The translations under genes and the position numbers were made by a program. Of a DNA stretch of 64,000 nucleotides, positions 16,561 through 25,301 are shown in pieces. Source of the stretch: an uncultured Roseovarius sp. (lineage in GTDB: Bacteria > Pseudomonadota > Alphaproteobacteria > Rhodobacterales > Rhodobacteraceae); NCBI GenBank assembly GCA_951812895.1, contig OX638333.1, positions 2,398,001 to 2,462,000 on the forward strand. The letters run 5' to 3'. The notes under the pieces are model-generated. The model was not told where the DNA came from. It worked only from the letters and a program-made list of their open reading frames with translations, and did not search any database. Every line of letters begins with the position of its first letter. Position 1 is the stretch's first letter.

Positions 16561-17715
16561 ATGAATCTGCAAAAGTATTCAAGGAAAAGATGGGTTGTTC
16601 CGGCGCTTGCCGGGCTGCTGATCACAGCGGGGTCCGGGGCATCTTACGCTCAGGAGGCCGAGGCGCCTGCCGCCGAGCCAAAAAACGAAATTACGTTCAC
16701 GTCCTGGACCGGGCCCTATATGCGCAGCCAGATGCTGGGCTTTGTTCGACCGTTTGAAAAAGAAAACAGAACCCGTGTTCATGTCGCCCATTACAACGGT
16801 GGTATCTCGGAAATTCGGGATCAGGTGGAATCGGCCAACGTTGTTTGGGATGTCGTTGATCTGACCCAGGCAGATTCACTGCGTGCCTGCGAAGAGGGGC
16901 TGCTCGAAGACCTGTCAGACATTGAGCTTCCTAACGGTTCTGATGGCTCGCCATTTCGCGAAGATTTTGTCGAGGGTGCGCTAAACGATTGTGGGGTTGG
17001 TGTGATCGTCTGGGCGACTGCCTTTGCTTACAGTAACTCGGCTTTTGACGGCGACGCACCCAGCAGCATCAGCGATTTCTTTGACGTCGAGGCCTATCCA
17101 GGCCCACGCGCTATCCGCAATGATCCGACAGTGATTATGGAATGGGCGCTGATGGCAGATGGCGTTGCCCGCGATGATGTCTACCCGACGTTGGAAACGG
17201 CGGAAGGTGTCGAACGCGCGCTTGAAAAGATGAATGCCATCAAACCGGGGCTGCTTCTTTGGGAATCTGGCCGCCAGCCGGTACGCATCCTGAATTCGGG
17301 CGAGGCGACGATGTCGATGATCTGGGCCACTACCGGGGCAACCGCTTCGAAAGAAGATGGCGCAGATTTCACAGTCAACATGGACGGCCGCGTGATCGAG
17401 ATGGACCTGTTCGGTATCCCCAAAGGCAGCCGATACAAGGACGAGGCGATCGAGTTCATCAGCTATGCCAGCAGCACTTTGTCACTGGCAAACATGGTTG
17501 GTTTCCTGCCCAATGGTCCAACCCGTAAATCTTCGGTGAAGATGCTGACAGGCGACATTCTCAAGCAGATTCCAAATGGTCCTGCCTACGAAGAAAATGC
17601 ATCCATCATGTCCGATGCCAAATGGTGGGCCGCAAACCATGCGCGGCTTGAAGAGGCATTCCAGGCGTGGCTGACAGCCGGGGCCCGTCAGGGCGCATCC
17701 GGAACAACCCGCTAG
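16561..17715 (+). CDS. periplasmic substrate-binding protein, PotD-like, paired with a BCCT carrier
   Basis: 384 residues from ATG 16561 (GGGAG at 16549-16553). A signal peptide ends about residue 30 (SGASYAQ). The mature protein resembles spermidine/putrescine-type ABC binding proteins: EITFTSWTGPYMRSQML, WDVVDLTQADSLRACEEGLLE, and the hinge and C-lobe (AYPGPRAIRNDPTVIMEWAL, FGIPKGSRYKDEAIEFISY). No ABC permease or ATPase gene follows; instead a BCCT secondary carrier starts 31 bp downstream. That arrangement suggests it delivers a cationic or quaternary-amine-like ligand to, or senses it for, the BCCT protein. This link is inference. Confidence 0.85.
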   Translation: MNLQKYSRKRWVVPALAGLLITAGSGASYAQEAEAPAAEPKNEITFTSWTGPYMRSQMLGFVRPFEKENRTRVHVAHYNGGISEIRDQVESANVVWDVVDLTQADSLRACEEGLLEDLSDIELPNGSDGSPFREDFVEGALNDCGVGVIVWATAFAYSNSAFDGDAPSSISDFFDVEAYPGPRAIRNDPTVIMEWALMADGVARDDVYPTLETAEGVERALEKMNAIKPGLLLWESGRQPVRILNSGEATMSMIWATTGATASKEDGADFTVNMDGRVIEMDLFGIPKGSRYKDEAIEFISYASSTLSLANMVGFLPNGPTRKSSVKMLTGDILKQIPNGPAYEENASIMSDAKWWAANHARLEEAFQAWLTAGARQGASGTTR

Positions 17716-17746
17716 ACCGGAAACGAGGACAGAAAGGTAATAAAAA

Positions 17747-19348
17747 ATGAGTAATGAATCGACAAATCGTCCTGACAATCTGGTCGCTAGTTCCGGGTTG
17801 TTCAAGGGTATGAACCCGCTGATGGGCATCGCCTCGATGGTGATGATCCTCGGCTTTGTTTTCTACACCGTTTCAGATGTCGAAGCATCTGCAGCCGTCT
17901 TTGCCAAGGGCAAGGACTTTATCATCGGCACGATGGATTGGTTTTACGTGATCGTGGTCAATGTCGCGCTGTTCTTCGTGTTCTGGCTGCTGGTCAGTCG
18001 GTTCGGCGATGTCAAACTTGGCAAACCTGACGACGAACCAGATTTCTCGACCTTTTCGTGGATCTGTATGCTGTTCAGTGCGGGGCTCGGTTCGGGCCTG
18101 ATTTATTGGGGCGTCGCAGAGCCGATGTACCACATTCAAGGTAGTCCGTTCATGGAACAGGCCGGTGCCGAAGCGGGCAGCGTTGATGCGGCTGTTAAGG
18201 CGGTAACAGTGACCAACTTCCACTGGGGTTTCCATGGTTGGGGGCTTTATGTTCTGGTCGGTCTCAGCCTTGCGTATTTCTCATATCGCAAGGACTTGCC
18301 ACTGACATTGCGTACGGCACTCTATCCGATCCTCAAGGAACGGATCTATGGCCCTTGGGGGCATCTGGTTGACCTGATTGGTGTTTTTGGCACGATCTTC
18401 GGTCTGGCCACGTCTCTTGGCCTCGGCGTGACACCGATTGCCGCGGGTCTGGAAAATCTGGGCTGGATGGAAAACACCCAAACCAACCAGCTTATTCTGG
18501 TTGCGTTGATCACAATCGCCGGTACGGCTTCGGCCGCTTCGGGTGTGGGCAAAGGCGTGCGGATCCTATCGGAATGCAATGTTATGGCCTCTTTGGCCCT
18601 CCTTATATTGTTCCTGGTTCTGGCGCCTACCGCCTTTGTGCTGGGCATTATGATTTCAGGTCTGGGTGATTATCTCTGGAATGTCATCCCGATGGGTTTC
18701 TGGATCAATGGCGAGCCTGAGAACCAATGGCAGAGCTGGTGGACCATCTTCTATTGGGGTTGGTGGATTGCTTGGTGCCCATTCGTAGGTCTGTTCATTG
18801 CCCGCGTGTCCAAGGGCCGCACAATCCGGCAGTTCTGCTTCTGCGTGCTGCTGATCCCAACTTCGGTCGTGATGATCTGGATGGGTATCTTCGGTGGCGC
18901 GGCGGCTGGTGTAGATCTGTTCTACAACGCAGGCGTGGTGGATGCGGTGAACAACGATTACGCCTCTGGCGTCTTTGCGACAATGGCCGGTTTTGGCTAT
19001 TCCTGGATCGTTTATCCAATGACCGTTCTGACCACCATTCTGCTGATATCGTGGTTTGTGACATCGTCAGACTCCGGCACCTTGGTGATGTGCACAATGT
19101 TGTCGATGGGTGATGAAAACCCACCGGTCAAATTCCGCATCTTCTGGGGGATCACTGCAGGTGTGGTTGCCGGCGTCCTGATGCTGGCAGGTGGGCTGAG
19201 CGCCCTGCAAACCGCATCAATCGTTGCAGGTCTGCCGATTGCTGTGATCCTGCTGTTGATGACCTATGGAATGGTCAAGGCACTCCATGAGGATCACCCA
19301 CAACCGGATGTCGAAGACAAGTTCGACCTTGAATTCCTGAACCGCTAA
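17747..19348 (+). CDS. BCCT-family transporter (betaine/choline/carnitine type)
   Basis: 533 residues with about 12 membrane segments. The family core is clear: GLGSGLIYWGVAEPMYH, FHWGFHGWGLY, and the signature WWTIFYWGWWIAWCPFVGLF about residue 330, then RVSKGRTIRQF. BCCT proteins import quaternary ammonium or sulfonium compounds with Na+ or H+, or by antiport. In a DMSP-using marine bacterium, betaine, choline or DMSP are plausible substrates. The gene is 31 bp downstream of a periplasmic binding protein and ends at a strong terminator, so the two form a two-gene operon. Confidence 0.95.
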   Translation: MSNESTNRPDNLVASSGLFKGMNPLMGIASMVMILGFVFYTVSDVEASAAVFAKGKDFIIGTMDWFYVIVVNVALFFVFWLLVSRFGDVKLGKPDDEPDFSTFSWICMLFSAGLGSGLIYWGVAEPMYHIQGSPFMEQAGAEAGSVDAAVKAVTVTNFHWGFHGWGLYVLVGLSLAYFSYRKDLPLTLRTALYPILKERIYGPWGHLVDLIGVFGTIFGLATSLGLGVTPIAAGLENLGWMENTQTNQLILVALITIAGTASAASGVGKGVRILSECNVMASLALLILFLVLAPTAFVLGIMISGLGDYLWNVIPMGFWINGEPENQWQSWWTIFYWGWWIAWCPFVGLFIARVSKGRTIRQFCFCVLLIPTSVVMIWMGIFGGAAAGVDLFYNAGVVDAVNNDYASGVFATMAGFGYSWIVYPMTVLTTILLISWFVTSSDSGTLVMCTMLSMGDENPPVKFRIFWGITAGVVAGVLMLAGGLSALQTASIVAGLPIAVILLLMTYGMVKALHEDHPQPDVEDKFDLEFLNR

Positions 19349-19372
19349 GCGTTTCAGGATCCTACAAAACTC

Positions 19373-19400
19373 AAAGGGGGCGGTTTCGCCCCCTTTATTT
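19373..19400 (+). terminator. rho-independent terminator after the BCCT gene
   Basis: AAAGGGGGCG, loop GTTT, CGCCCCCTTT, then ATTTG. A ten-base perfect stem 25 bp after the BCCT stop codon. Confidence 0.85.
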
Positions 19401-19524
19401 GTTCCACATTAGCTACTTCACTGCGACTGCGTTAGCGGCATGCCAATAAGAATTTGAAGCCGGAATTTGAACATGCCAACCACAAAGGGTTTCATTGTTC
19501 TGGAAATACTCCTGCCGAAGGCAT

Positions 19525-20229
19525 CTACCGGATTGGCACTGGTTTCCTGATGGAAATTCCCTCGGGCGTGATTCCGCAATCATAGGCGATGGCCTCAACT
19601 CCAGAAATACGCGCCATCAGAAACGCCGACGCATAATCCCGGTCGATATCGGTGGCCACGGTCATCGCCGTGCAATCGGTCCGCTGGATCAGATAGAACA
19701 ACACCGCGCGGTGCCCTGCCTTTGCCATTTCTGCCAATTCGCCCAGGTGCTTCGTTCCGCGCTTTGTCACACTGTCGGGAAACTCTGCCATGCCCTTGGC
19801 GCGCGATAGCGTCACGGATTTCACCTCGACATAGGCATCGGGCAACCCGTCCTGCTGCAACAGAAAATCTATCCGGCTGTTTTCCCCGTATTTCTGCTCT
19901 GGCCGCACGGTCTGATACGCTGCAAATTCCGGAATTTCCCCGGCCATCAACGCTGCCCGCAGCGCCCGGTTCGGCTGACTGGTATCCACGCCTGTAAAAT
20001 GCCCGTTCTCATGATCCACCAGCCGCCAGCCATATTTCAGCCTTTTCTTTGGATCGTCATTCGGCTCTACCCATATCCGCATGCCAGGTTCGGCCAGACC
20101 CATCATGCTTCCGGGGTTCGCGCAATGTGCGGTCACCTCGCGCCCGTCCTCCTCCAGCCGGATATCAGCAAGAAACCGTTTGTAACGGCGGATCAGGGTT
20201 GCAGGCTCAAGAGGGGTTTGAAAGCACAT
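19525..20229 (-). CDS. sfsA: SfsA family DNA/RNA nuclease-like protein
   Basis: 234 residues from ATG 20229. Family motifs: ATLIRRYKRFLADI, VTAHCANPGSM, SRIDFLLQQ, YVEVKSVTLSR and FPDSVTKRGTKHLGEL, the last two forming a nuclease-like core. SfsA was named for stimulation of sugar fermentation genes and later linked to nuclease activity. The frame extends upstream to 20382 but those residues are not family-like. It is divergent from the CinA-like gene with about 50 bp between starts. Confidence 0.93.
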   Translation of the reverse strand: MCFQTPLEPATLIRRYKRFLADIRLEEDGREVTAHCANPGSMMGLAEPGMRIWVEPNDDPKKRLKYGWRLVDHENGHFTGVDTSQPNRALRAALMAGEIPEFAAYQTVRPEQKYGENSRIDFLLQQDGLPDAYVEVKSVTLSRAKGMAEFPDSVTKRGTKHLGELAEMAKAGHRAVLFYLIQRTDCTAMTVATDIDRDYASAFLMARISGVEAIAYDCGITPEGISIRKPVPIR

Positions 20230-20277
20230 GGCCGACGGCCTATACCTTTGCCGAGCCGCATTCAAGGATCCCTGCCC

Positions 20278-21000
20278 ATGTCCAACCCCACCGCCGCCAT
20301 GCTTGTGATCGGGGACGAAATCCTGTCGGGCCGCACCCGCGACGCCAACATGCATTACCTGGCCAGCGAACTCACCAAACACGGCATCGCATTGCAGGAA
20401 GTGCGGGTGGTTTCCGACGACCCGAATGCTATCACAGATGCCGTGCGTGCCCTAAGCGACGCATTCACCCATGTCTTCACCTCCGGCGGCATCGGGCCCA
20501 CGCATGATGACATCACCGCTGAAAACGTGGCTGCGGCCTTTGACCGCCCCATCGACGTGCGCGCCGATGCCCGCGCTATACTGGAAGAGCATTACACCCG
20601 CACCGGGCTGGAACTGAACAATGCCCGCCTGCGCATGGCCCGCATCCCTGACGGCGCCAGCCTGATTGAAAACCCGATAAGTGCTGCACCCGGATTTACC
20701 TTGGAAAATGTGCATGTGATGGCGGGCGTGCCTTCGATTTTCAAGGCGATGCTGGCCGCGGTCCTGCCCACGCTTACCGGCGGCGCGCCGATGCTCTCTC
20801 AAACCCTGCAGATCCTTCGGGGCGAGGGTGATATCGCTGGCCCTTTGTCTGACCTTGCAGACCGTTACCCGGACCTCTCTTTCGGGTCTTATCCCTTTAG
20901 CCGCGACGGGGTCTATGGCTCCAACGTGGTGATCCGCAGCACTGATGGCGCTCTTCTTGATGCTGCCATGTCCGAACTCAACAGGCTTTTCCCTGAATGA
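20278..21000 (+). CDS. molybdopterin-binding / CinA N-terminal-like protein
   Basis: 240 residues. A MoaB/Mog-type molybdopterin-binding domain: AAMLVIGDEILSGRTRDAN, then VFTSGGIGPTHDDITAENVA, and the C-terminal part resembles the CinA linker without the deamidase domain. Often annotated competence/damage-inducible protein A, but it has only the N-terminal half of full CinA. Its stop overlaps the next start (ATGA), so it heads a translationally coupled operon. Confidence 0.88.
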   Translation: MSNPTAAMLVIGDEILSGRTRDANMHYLASELTKHGIALQEVRVVSDDPNAITDAVRALSDAFTHVFTSGGIGPTHDDITAENVAAAFDRPIDVRADARAILEEHYTRTGLELNNARLRMARIPDGASLIENPISAAPGFTLENVHVMAGVPSIFKAMLAAVLPTLTGGAPMLSQTLQILRGEGDIAGPLSDLADRYPDLSFGSYPFSRDGVYGSNVVIRSTDGALLDAAMSELNRLFPE

Positions 21001-21731
21001 ACCCTGATATCCAGACCCTTTATGCAGTAATAGATGCCACCTGGCCCGCCGCAGCCATGTCCACGACCGGCCCCTTCACCATCCGCGATGGGCAGGGCGG
21101 AGGACAACGTGTTTCCGCGGCCACGACTTCAGGGCCGGTCACTTCCGCTGATCTTCCCACGGCCGAACAAGCCATGCGCGATTTGAATCAGCCGTTGCTG
21201 TTCATGATCCGCAAAGGGGACAATGCCCTTGACGCCATGCTGTCAGAGCGCGGTTATGATGTCGTCGACCCGGTCAATCTATATGCCTGTCCAATTGAGC
21301 TTTTGACAACCGAACTCCCCCCCCGCACCTCCAGTTTTGCCATCTGGGAACCACTGGCCATTCAGCGCGACATCTGGGCCGCAGGGGGCATTGGCCCGGG
21401 GCGCATTGCCGTCATGGAACGGGCTGAACAGCCCAAAACCTCGCTTTTCGGTCGCGATGCCAACCGACCTTCTGCTACTGGTTTTGTCGCCATTCATGAC
21501 GGCATCGCGATGGTGCATGCACTCGAGGTGCTGACCCGCCACCGCCGCGCAGGTCAGGGCCGGTACCTTACACAAGAGGCCGCATTATGGGCCGTGGGCC
21601 AAGGCGCCACACACATGTCGGTCCTTTGCACCGTGGCCAATGTGGCAGCCAACGGTCTCTACTCTTCCCTCGGTATGACGCTTGTGGGACAGTACCATTA
21701 TCGCAAACTGCTGAAAGACCCGTCTGAATGA
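20997..21731 (+). CDS. GNAT-family N-acetyltransferase
   Basis: 244 residues. The C-terminal half has the acetyl-CoA-binding GNAT motif LTRHRRAGQGRYLTQEAALWA and the closing VANVAANGLYSSLGMTLVGQYHYR. The N-terminal half is a degenerate second GNAT-like lobe. Substrate unknown. It overlaps the CinA-like gene and the AhpD-like gene by four bases each. Confidence 0.85.
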   Translation: MNPDIQTLYAVIDATWPAAAMSTTGPFTIRDGQGGGQRVSAATTSGPVTSADLPTAEQAMRDLNQPLLFMIRKGDNALDAMLSERGYDVVDPVNLYACPIELLTTELPPRTSSFAIWEPLAIQRDIWAAGGIGPGRIAVMERAEQPKTSLFGRDANRPSATGFVAIHDGIAMVHALEVLTRHRRAGQGRYLTQEAALWAVGQGATHMSVLCTVANVAANGLYSSLGMTLVGQYHYRKLLKDPSE

Positions 21732-22300
21732 GCCTGCCCGACCAGCCCACCGCGCTCGACCTGCCCATGGCTGATCCGCTGCCAGAGCAAACACAAAAGT
21801 ATTTCGATATCTGCCAGGAGAAACTGGGCCTGGTTCCGAATGTGCTAAGAGCCTATGCATTTGACATCGACAAGTTGAACAGTTTCACAGCGATGTACAA
21901 CGATCTTATGCTTGCAGATAGCGGCCTGTCCAAGCTTGAGCGCGAGATGATTGCCGTTGTTGTCAGCTCGATCAACCGGTGCTGGTATTGTCAGGTGGCC
22001 CACGGCGCGACGGTTCGGCAGCTTTCCGGCCGGCCTGAACTGGGCGAAGCGTTGGTGATGAACTGGCGAGCGGCTGAACTTGACGCACGCCAGCATTCAA
22101 TTCTCTGCTTTGCGGAAAAGATAACCAAATCCAGCGCGGACATTACCGAATGTGACCGCACAAACCTTCGGGCTGCTGGACTGTCGGATCGGGATATATG
22201 GGATATCGTCAACGTGGCTGGGTTCTTTAACATGACGAACCGTATCGCCAGTGCAACGGGCATGAAGCCCAATCCAGAATACCATGCGATGGCGCGGTGA
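21728..22300 (+). CDS. AhpD-like peroxidase-related protein
   Basis: 190 residues of the carboxymuconolactone decarboxylase/AhpD superfamily. The redox CxxC and neighbouring histidine are present in NRCWYCQVAHGATV, preceded by LSKLEREMIAVVVSS and followed by FMNMTNRIA-type residues (VAGFFNMTNRIAS). AhpD-like proteins reduce peroxides or disulfides. Overlaps both neighbours, so expression is coupled to the GNAT gene. Confidence 0.88.
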   Translation: MSLPDQPTALDLPMADPLPEQTQKYFDICQEKLGLVPNVLRAYAFDIDKLNSFTAMYNDLMLADSGLSKLEREMIAVVVSSINRCWYCQVAHGATVRQLSGRPELGEALVMNWRAAELDARQHSILCFAEKITKSSADITECDRTNLRAAGLSDRDIWDIVNVAGFFNMTNRIASATGMKPNPEYHAMAR

Positions 22301-23262
22301 TCCAAATGCGGCTGGCTAGGTACCTCATTGTCCTCTTGGCGATCCTATTCTCTGGTTCGAACGGGGCAGGGGCATTGGATTTGTCTTTGCCGACCAATGC
22401 GACACTCACGCGCAAGGTTGACGATCCCGCGACCACATATTTTCTGCCACTTGCGCCTTTTGATGATGGTGTTCTTCCGGCAACGGAAATCGAAGGGGAC
22501 ATCACTTTGCAGGCATGGCGGATTGAGGGGCAAGGCCTGACCACGTTGCAGACACTGGGCCCTCTCCGCGATCAGATTGCGGAGGCTGGCTATGATATTC
22601 TGCTTGATTGTGGAGGGCAGGAATGCGGTGGATTTGATTTCCGCTTTAACACACGGGTACTGCCGGCGCCTGACATGTTTGTAGACCTTTTTGATTTTAG
22701 GTTCCTCTCCGCGCGCAAGGGCACCAGCAATGGACAGGCCGAATATCTCACGGCTATGGTCAGTCGTGCCGCCGGGACTGGCTATGTTCAACTGATCACC
22801 ATCCGGCCAAATGGCACCGGTGGCGCAGCGATCAGTATTTCGCTGGACACCCCAGACCCGGAACAGAACCCGATCCTGTCTGACTCTTCGATTGCGCAGG
22901 AACTTATGCGCAAGGGGCATGCAATTCTGCCGGATCTGGTTTTTGCAAGCGGGTCTTCAACACTGGAAGATGGGTCATATGTCTCTCTGGAAGCACTCGC
23001 AGAATTTCTGCGTGCTGATCCCAAAAGCCGCGTTGCTCTGGTCGGCCACACAGATGCGGTGGGCGCGCTTGACGGAAATATTGCATTGTCGCGCAAGCGC
23101 GCGGCTTCGGTACTTGAACGTCTGGCTGAGCAACATCAGATCCCCCGCGATCAGATGGAATCCAATGGAATGGGTTATCTCTCACCTGTGGCGCCAAACT
23201 TGACGCCAGAAGGGCGCAAATTAAATCGGCGGGTAGAGGCGGTATTGCTTAACACCCAATAG
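22297..23262 (+). CDS. OmpA-family secreted protein
   Basis: 321 residues. A signal peptide ends near residue 27 (SGSNGAGA). A middle domain of about 160 residues has a CGGQECGG cysteine pair and is not recognised. The C-terminal OmpA domain (about 205-318) has FASGSSTLEDGSY, VALVGHTDAVGALDGNIALSRKRA and LNRRVEAVL, the peptidoglycan-binding fold. The start is GTG at 22297, overlapping the upstream stop (GTGA); ATG at 22306 is equally possible. Periplasmic or outer-membrane linked to peptidoglycan. Confidence 0.88.
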   Translation: MIQMRLARYLIVLLAILFSGSNGAGALDLSLPTNATLTRKVDDPATTYFLPLAPFDDGVLPATEIEGDITLQAWRIEGQGLTTLQTLGPLRDQIAEAGYDILLDCGGQECGGFDFRFNTRVLPAPDMFVDLFDFRFLSARKGTSNGQAEYLTAMVSRAAGTGYVQLITIRPNGTGGAAISISLDTPDPEQNPILSDSSIAQELMRKGHAILPDLVFASGSSTLEDGSYVSLEALAEFLRADPKSRVALVGHTDAVGALDGNIALSRKRAASVLERLAEQHQIPRDQMESNGMGYLSPVAPNLTPEGRKLNRRVEAVLLNTQ

Positions 23263-23301
23263 CACGACACAATGTCGGGCAATTCCGTTTAGGTTTCTGC
23301 C

Positions 23302-23757
23302 ATGCTTGCCGCCACTCTCAACTCCCCTCTGGGTCCGCTTAGCGTGACCAGCAACGGAACTGTCATCACTGGCCTGCACTGGCGCGCGGCTGATGTCGAT
23401 ACCAACACGCCGGAGCTGGACGAAGCTGTGGCGCAGCTGACAGCTTATTTCGACGGTCGCCTTAAGGTGTTTGATCTGCCCTATCATGTTGAAGGTTCTG
23501 ATTTTCAGCGTGCGGTTTGTGATACGATCTATGCCATTCCTCTCGGAGAAACCGTTACATATGGTGAGCTCGCCGAACGGTGCGGGGCATCGGCACAGGC
23601 GGCGGGCAATGCCTGTGGGGCCAATCCGATCCCGATCATCATCCCCTGCCACCGCGTCCTTGGTGCCAGCTCACTGGGCGGCTTTTCCGGTTGTGGCGGG
23701 GTCGAAACCAAGGTGTGGCTGCTGCGCCATGAAAATGCGGCCGGGCTACTGATCTGA
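23302..23757 (+). CDS. ogt: methylated-DNA--protein-cysteine S-methyltransferase
   Basis: 151 residues. The acceptor motif PCHRVLGASSLGGFSGC holds the alkyl-accepting cysteine, preceded by GETVTYGELAERCG, the DNA-recognition helix-turn-helix. It removes O6-alkyl groups from guanine in a suicide reaction. It lacks an Ada regulatory domain. Its 3' end faces the pcs gene, with a GTACAA-rich repeat between them. Confidence 0.94.
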   Translation: MLAATLNSPLGPLSVTSNGTVITGLHWRAADVDTNTPELDEAVAQLTAYFDGRLKVFDLPYHVEGSDFQRAVCDTIYAIPLGETVTYGELAERCGASAQAAGNACGANPIPIIIPCHRVLGASSLGGFSGCGGVETKVWLLRHENAAGLLI

Positions 23758-23773
23758 ACTGCGTGGTTTTGAT

Positions 23774-23840
23774 TTGTGTACAGGATGCATTCAAATCCTC
23801 CGAAAGGCCCCGATCTTTGTACAAATTGTACAAAATCCGG
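23774..23840. repeat. GTACAA-rich intergenic repeat, copy 1
   Basis: Between convergent ogt and pcs. It contains CCGATCTTTGTACAAATTGTACAA, described here by its two TTGTACAA units at about 23818-23833. The same arrangement, inverted, occurs at 42220-42302 between ruvB and a convergent gene; shared blocks are CTCCG, CCCCGATCTTTGTACAAAT and TGTACAAATTGTACAA-like sequence. Confidence 0.7.
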
Positions 23841-23842
23841 GC

Positions 23843-24535
23843 CTAAGTTCGGGCCGGAACGACCTGCTGCGCAATCCCGGCAAAAAGCAGATAGATGCTT
23901 GTTACCACCAACCCCCAATGCGCCCAGCTTTCCGGGTGAAAATCGACCCAGGCCGCCCAACCGGCAAAAAATGTCCACGCAAAAGCTACCGGCAGCGAAA
24001 CCCAACGCCATCTTTCGGTTCGCACCGGATGGATAAATTTCAATGGCAGGAACATCGCAATTGCCAGCGCTGCAACCAGTATGACAATGAGCCAGAAATT
24101 CGGCTCTATCGCGAATAAAACAAGCACCAGCATGTTCCAGCATCCGGGGAAGCCAGAGAATGAGTTATCCTTTGTTTTCATGCGTGTATCCGCAAAATAC
24201 AGCGCACTTGTAAAGGTGATCACAATGATCGCAAACCACCCGGTCCAGCCCGGCAACAACCCGGATTTGAACAGCGCATAGGCGGGAATAAACACATAAG
24301 TCAGGTAGTCGATGATCAGGTCCAGCAGCACCCCGTCAAACTCTGGTGCGTAGGTATCAACCCGGTACTTGCGCGCCAATGGCCCATCGATGCCATCCAC
24401 CGCGAAGGCCACCACCAACCACAGAAACATCAGGCTCCATTTCTGATCCACAGCCGCCAACATCGCCAGCATCGCAAATACTGCGCCCGTCGAAGTCAGC
24501 AAATGTACCAGTAGTGCTTTGAACTGCGGTGTCAT
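23843..24535 (-). CDS. pcs: phosphatidylcholine synthase
   Basis: 230 residues from ATG 24535. A CDP-alcohol phosphatidyltransferase with motif VDGIDGPLARKY and the following FDGVLLDLIID aspartates, plus about eight hydrophobic segments. It condenses CDP-diacylglycerol with choline to make phosphatidylcholine in the inner membrane, a pathway typical of alphaproteobacteria. The YFADTRMKT segment is also typical of Pcs. A longer frame to 24586 lacks support. Choline supply could link it to the BCCT carrier. Confidence 0.92.
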   Translation of the reverse strand: MTPQFKALLVHLLTSTGAVFAMLAMLAAVDQKWSLMFLWLVVAFAVDGIDGPLARKYRVDTYAPEFDGVLLDLIIDYLTYVFIPAYALFKSGLLPGWTGWFAIIVITFTSALYFADTRMKTKDNSFSGFPGCWNMLVLVLFAIEPNFWLIVILVAALAIAMFLPLKFIHPVRTERWRWVSLPVAFAWTFFAGWAAWVDFHPESWAHWGLVVTSIYLLFAGIAQQVVPART

Positions 24536-24619
24536 TCCCCGTACATGGCGGAAACACCCGGAAGATGCAAAGAAAAAGCCCGGCAAATTATCACACAGGG
24601 CTCGTTCTTTTTTACCGCT

Positions 24620-25207
24620 TTAGTTGGACACTCGAACCTCTTCTAAAGGATAGGCCAGCGCGTCCTGAGATTCCCAGGACACGTGGCAACTATGACAGAA
24701 ACTCTGCTTGAATTTCATGGGCTTACCGTTTGGCTGAAGGCCGCTATACTCCCAGTCACCGGTATCTGGAGATGCCCCATCTTCCAGCTTGGTCATAATG
24801 AAAAGCGGTCCAACCCTGGCGGCCTTTTTCTTTTTACTGATGGTGATGCTTTCCTTGGCCAGAATTGACCCCACCGGCATCTTCACACCCTCTTCTTCGA
24901 ATTTCAGGTACTGTTCCGCGGCAATGTCATTGGCAAAGGTCAACAGCAGGCGATTGCTATGCGCCCCGGCCACCGCCGGGCGGGTACCTGAAACCGTCCA
25001 GTTACGATAAGACGCTGCTATTTCACTGCCTTGCTTGCTGTAACCCGTCACCATCTTATCCCCGATACAGGCGTAAATCTCGCCAATCTGGGCTTCGGTA
25101 AGATCAAACGGATCCTCCACATCAACCGGGCAATCCGAAGCCAATGCCGACTGTCCGGCTATTAACGTGGCAACAAAAGTCGCGGCGGTTAACATCAGGC
25201 GTTTCAT
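24620..25207 (-). CDS. cytochrome P460-family c-type heme protein
   Basis: 195 residues with a signal peptide ending near residue 23 (SALAS). The C-terminal part has the heme c-binding motif CHSCH followed by VSWESQDALAYPL, and TGDWEYSGLQPNGKP before it, as in P460 proteins. Cytochromes P460 oxidise hydroxylamine with nitric oxide, or detoxify NO, in the periplasm; cross-linking lysine is not identifiable here by eye. AAGGAG precedes the ATG. It is alone by spacing. Confidence 0.85.
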   Translation of the reverse strand: MKRLMLTAATFVATLIAGQSALASDCPVDVEDPFDLTEAQIGEIYACIGDKMVTGYSKQGSEIAASYRNWTVSGTRPAVAGAHSNRLLLTFANDIAAEQYLKFEEEGVKMPVGSILAKESITISKKKKAARVGPLFIMTKLEDGASPDTGDWEYSGLQPNGKPMKFKQSFCHSCHVSWESQDALAYPLEEVRVSN

Positions 25208-25301
25208 AAGTGATCTCCTTAGTCGGTTAGAGCATGAATAACGTTACGCTCAATCTGACATGAAACGCCGGTAACGGGCTCTCACTTGTACGTGAAACGG
25301 C

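Noticed and set aside
16211-16582. 123-codon minus-strand frame upstream of the binding-protein gene
   Set aside because: Arg/Ser-rich composition without motifs, no ribosome site; it covers the regulatory palindrome.
16561-17715. Binding protein as part of an adjacent ABC importer
   Set aside because: No permease or ATPase gene lies within 10 kb on either side.
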